Assembly (NCBI GenBank): GCA_016870235.1
Contig: VGCB01000079.1
Coordinates: forward strand, 1-8,667
Direction of reading: 5' to 3'
DNA: 8,667 nucleotides
DNA from: Actinomycetota bacterium
Lineage (GTDB): Bacteria; Actinomycetota; Thermoleophilia; Gaiellales; Gaiellaceae
Part shown: piece after piece, positions 7,864 to 8,667 of the stretch
Position numbering within the stretch: the stretch's first letter is position 1
Layout: each line of letters begins with the position of its first letter
Position numbers and translations under genes: made by a program
Notes under the pieces: generated by a model
What the model saw: the letters and a program-made list of their open reading frames with translations, nothing else
Databases searched by the model: none
Told to the model about the DNA's origin: nothing

Positions 7864-8667
7864 TGGGCCAGAAGATCCATCCCGGCGGCCTTCGCGTCGG
7901 CGTCATCCACGACTGGAAGTCGAACTGGTGGACCGGCAAGAAGGAGATCGCCGCGTACATCGCCGAGGACATCCGCATCCGCGAGCACATCAACGGCAAG
8001 CTCTCGCATGCGGGGCTCTCCGACATCCTGATCCGCAAGGACAAGCAGCGCGTGACGGTCGACATCTACACGGCGCGGCCGGGCATCGTGATCGGGAAGT
8101 CGGGCGTCGAGGTCGACGCGCTCCGGAAGGACCTGCACACGATCACGGGCAAGAGCGTCCACATCAACATCAACGAGATCAAGCGGCCGGAGCTCGACGC
8201 GCAGCTCGTCGCGCAGTCGATCGCGGAGCAGCTGCAGAACCGCGTCTCGTTCCGGCGGGCGATGAAGCGCTCGCTCGCGTCAGCCATGCGCTCCGGCGCG
8301 CAGGGGATCAAGATCGTCTGCGGCGGCCGCCTCGGCGGCGGCGAGATGAGCCGCAAGGAGGTCTACTCCGAGGGCCGCGTGCCGCTCCACACGATCCGGG
8401 CCGACATCGACTACGGGTTCGCCGAGGCGAAGACGACGTTCGGCCGGATCGGCGTCAAGGTCTGGATCAACAAGGGCGAGATCATGCCGGAGGGCTTCGA
8501 GAGCGGCCTCGGCCGCGATCTCGTCCAGGACGGCGACACCCGGCGCCGTCGCGGCTCGAACGTCGAGGGACTGGGAGCATCGCGCGAGAGCGGCCGCGGT
8601 CGCGGTCAGGATCGCGAGGGGCTCGGTCTCGTCCAGCGTCGTCGACGCCCGGGCGGCCAGGGTGGAC
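7863..8667 (+). CDS. rpsC: 30S ribosomal protein S3, 3' end cut by window edge
   Basis: S3 is a 30S protein at the mRNA entry tunnel with helicase and fidelity roles. It reads [13 protein letters not shown] from ATG 7863, in a frame with no stop to the window end (268 codons plus one base), so its C-terminus is missing. The KH domain has GIVIGKSG (74-81), the GXXG loop. The C-terminal domain follows, with [20 protein letters not shown] (155-174) and [13 protein letters not shown] (194-206). Beyond about 212 the tail is Gly and Arg rich, with GLG at 215, 237 and 254 and RGRG near 245. Escherichia coli S3 is 233 residues, so this copy is longer. The start overlaps the rplV stop by one base (TAATG). 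In this operon type rplP and rpmC usually follow. Confidence 0.96.
   Translation, partial: MGQKIHPGGLRVGVIHDWKSNWWTGKKEIAAYIAEDIRIREHINGKLSHAGLSDILIRKDKQRVTVDIYTARPGIVIGKSGVEVDALRKDLHTITGKSVHININEIKRPELDAQLVAQSIAEQLQNRVSFRRAMKRSLASAMRSGAQGIKIVCGGRLGGGEMSRKEVYSEGRVPLHTIRADIDYGFAEAKTTFGRIGVKVWINKGEIMPEGFESGLGRDLVQDGDTRRRRGSNVEGLGASRESGRGRGQDREGLGLVQRRRRPGGQGG

Overview
The window is one strand of a tightly packed ribosomal-protein and translation-factor cluster, the joined str and S10 operons. The order is rpsL, rpsG, fusA, tuf, then rpsJ, rplC, rplD, rplW, rplB, rpsS, rplV and rpsC, the last cut by the window edge. All twelve genes are on the + strand, and almost every base after position 115 is coding. 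No mobile element, CRISPR array, tRNA, rRNA or accessory gene is visible. I looked for a novel system and did not find one. The unusual items are at the level of leaders, junctions and protein tails.

The DNA is very GC rich, with third codon positions nearly all G or C and three GTG starts. Several proteins read as actinobacterial: the S12 C-terminus (RYGAKK-type ending), the S3 stretch [16 protein letters not shown], the absence of the methylated Gln in L3, and the long charged tails on L22 and S3. The sequences do not look like classical Streptomyces or Mycobacterium, so a deep-branching actinobacterium (Thermoleophilia or Gaiella-like) is my best inference. That placement rests on recall, not on a search.

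Region 1-114 is a leader or intergenic stretch before rpsL. It lacks any T from 22 to 115 and contains a degenerate purine-rich repeat of about 10 bp. Region 115-4283 is the str half: S12, S7, EF-G and EF-Tu, with gaps of 1, 13 and 33 bases. Region 4284-4350 is the only substantial gap after the first gene. It holds a perfect GC-rich hairpin without a good U-tract, then the rpsJ ribosome binding site. Region 4351-8667 is the S10 half, in which all seven gene junctions overlap by 1 or 4 bases, implying strong translational coupling.

Functionally the cluster makes 30S proteins S12, S7, S10, S19 and S3, 50S proteins L3, L4, L23, L2 and L22, and the two GTPases that drive elongation: EF-Tu (aminoacyl-tRNA delivery) and EF-G (translocation). 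All motifs I checked in the core domains are intact, so these look like the ordinary housekeeping copies.
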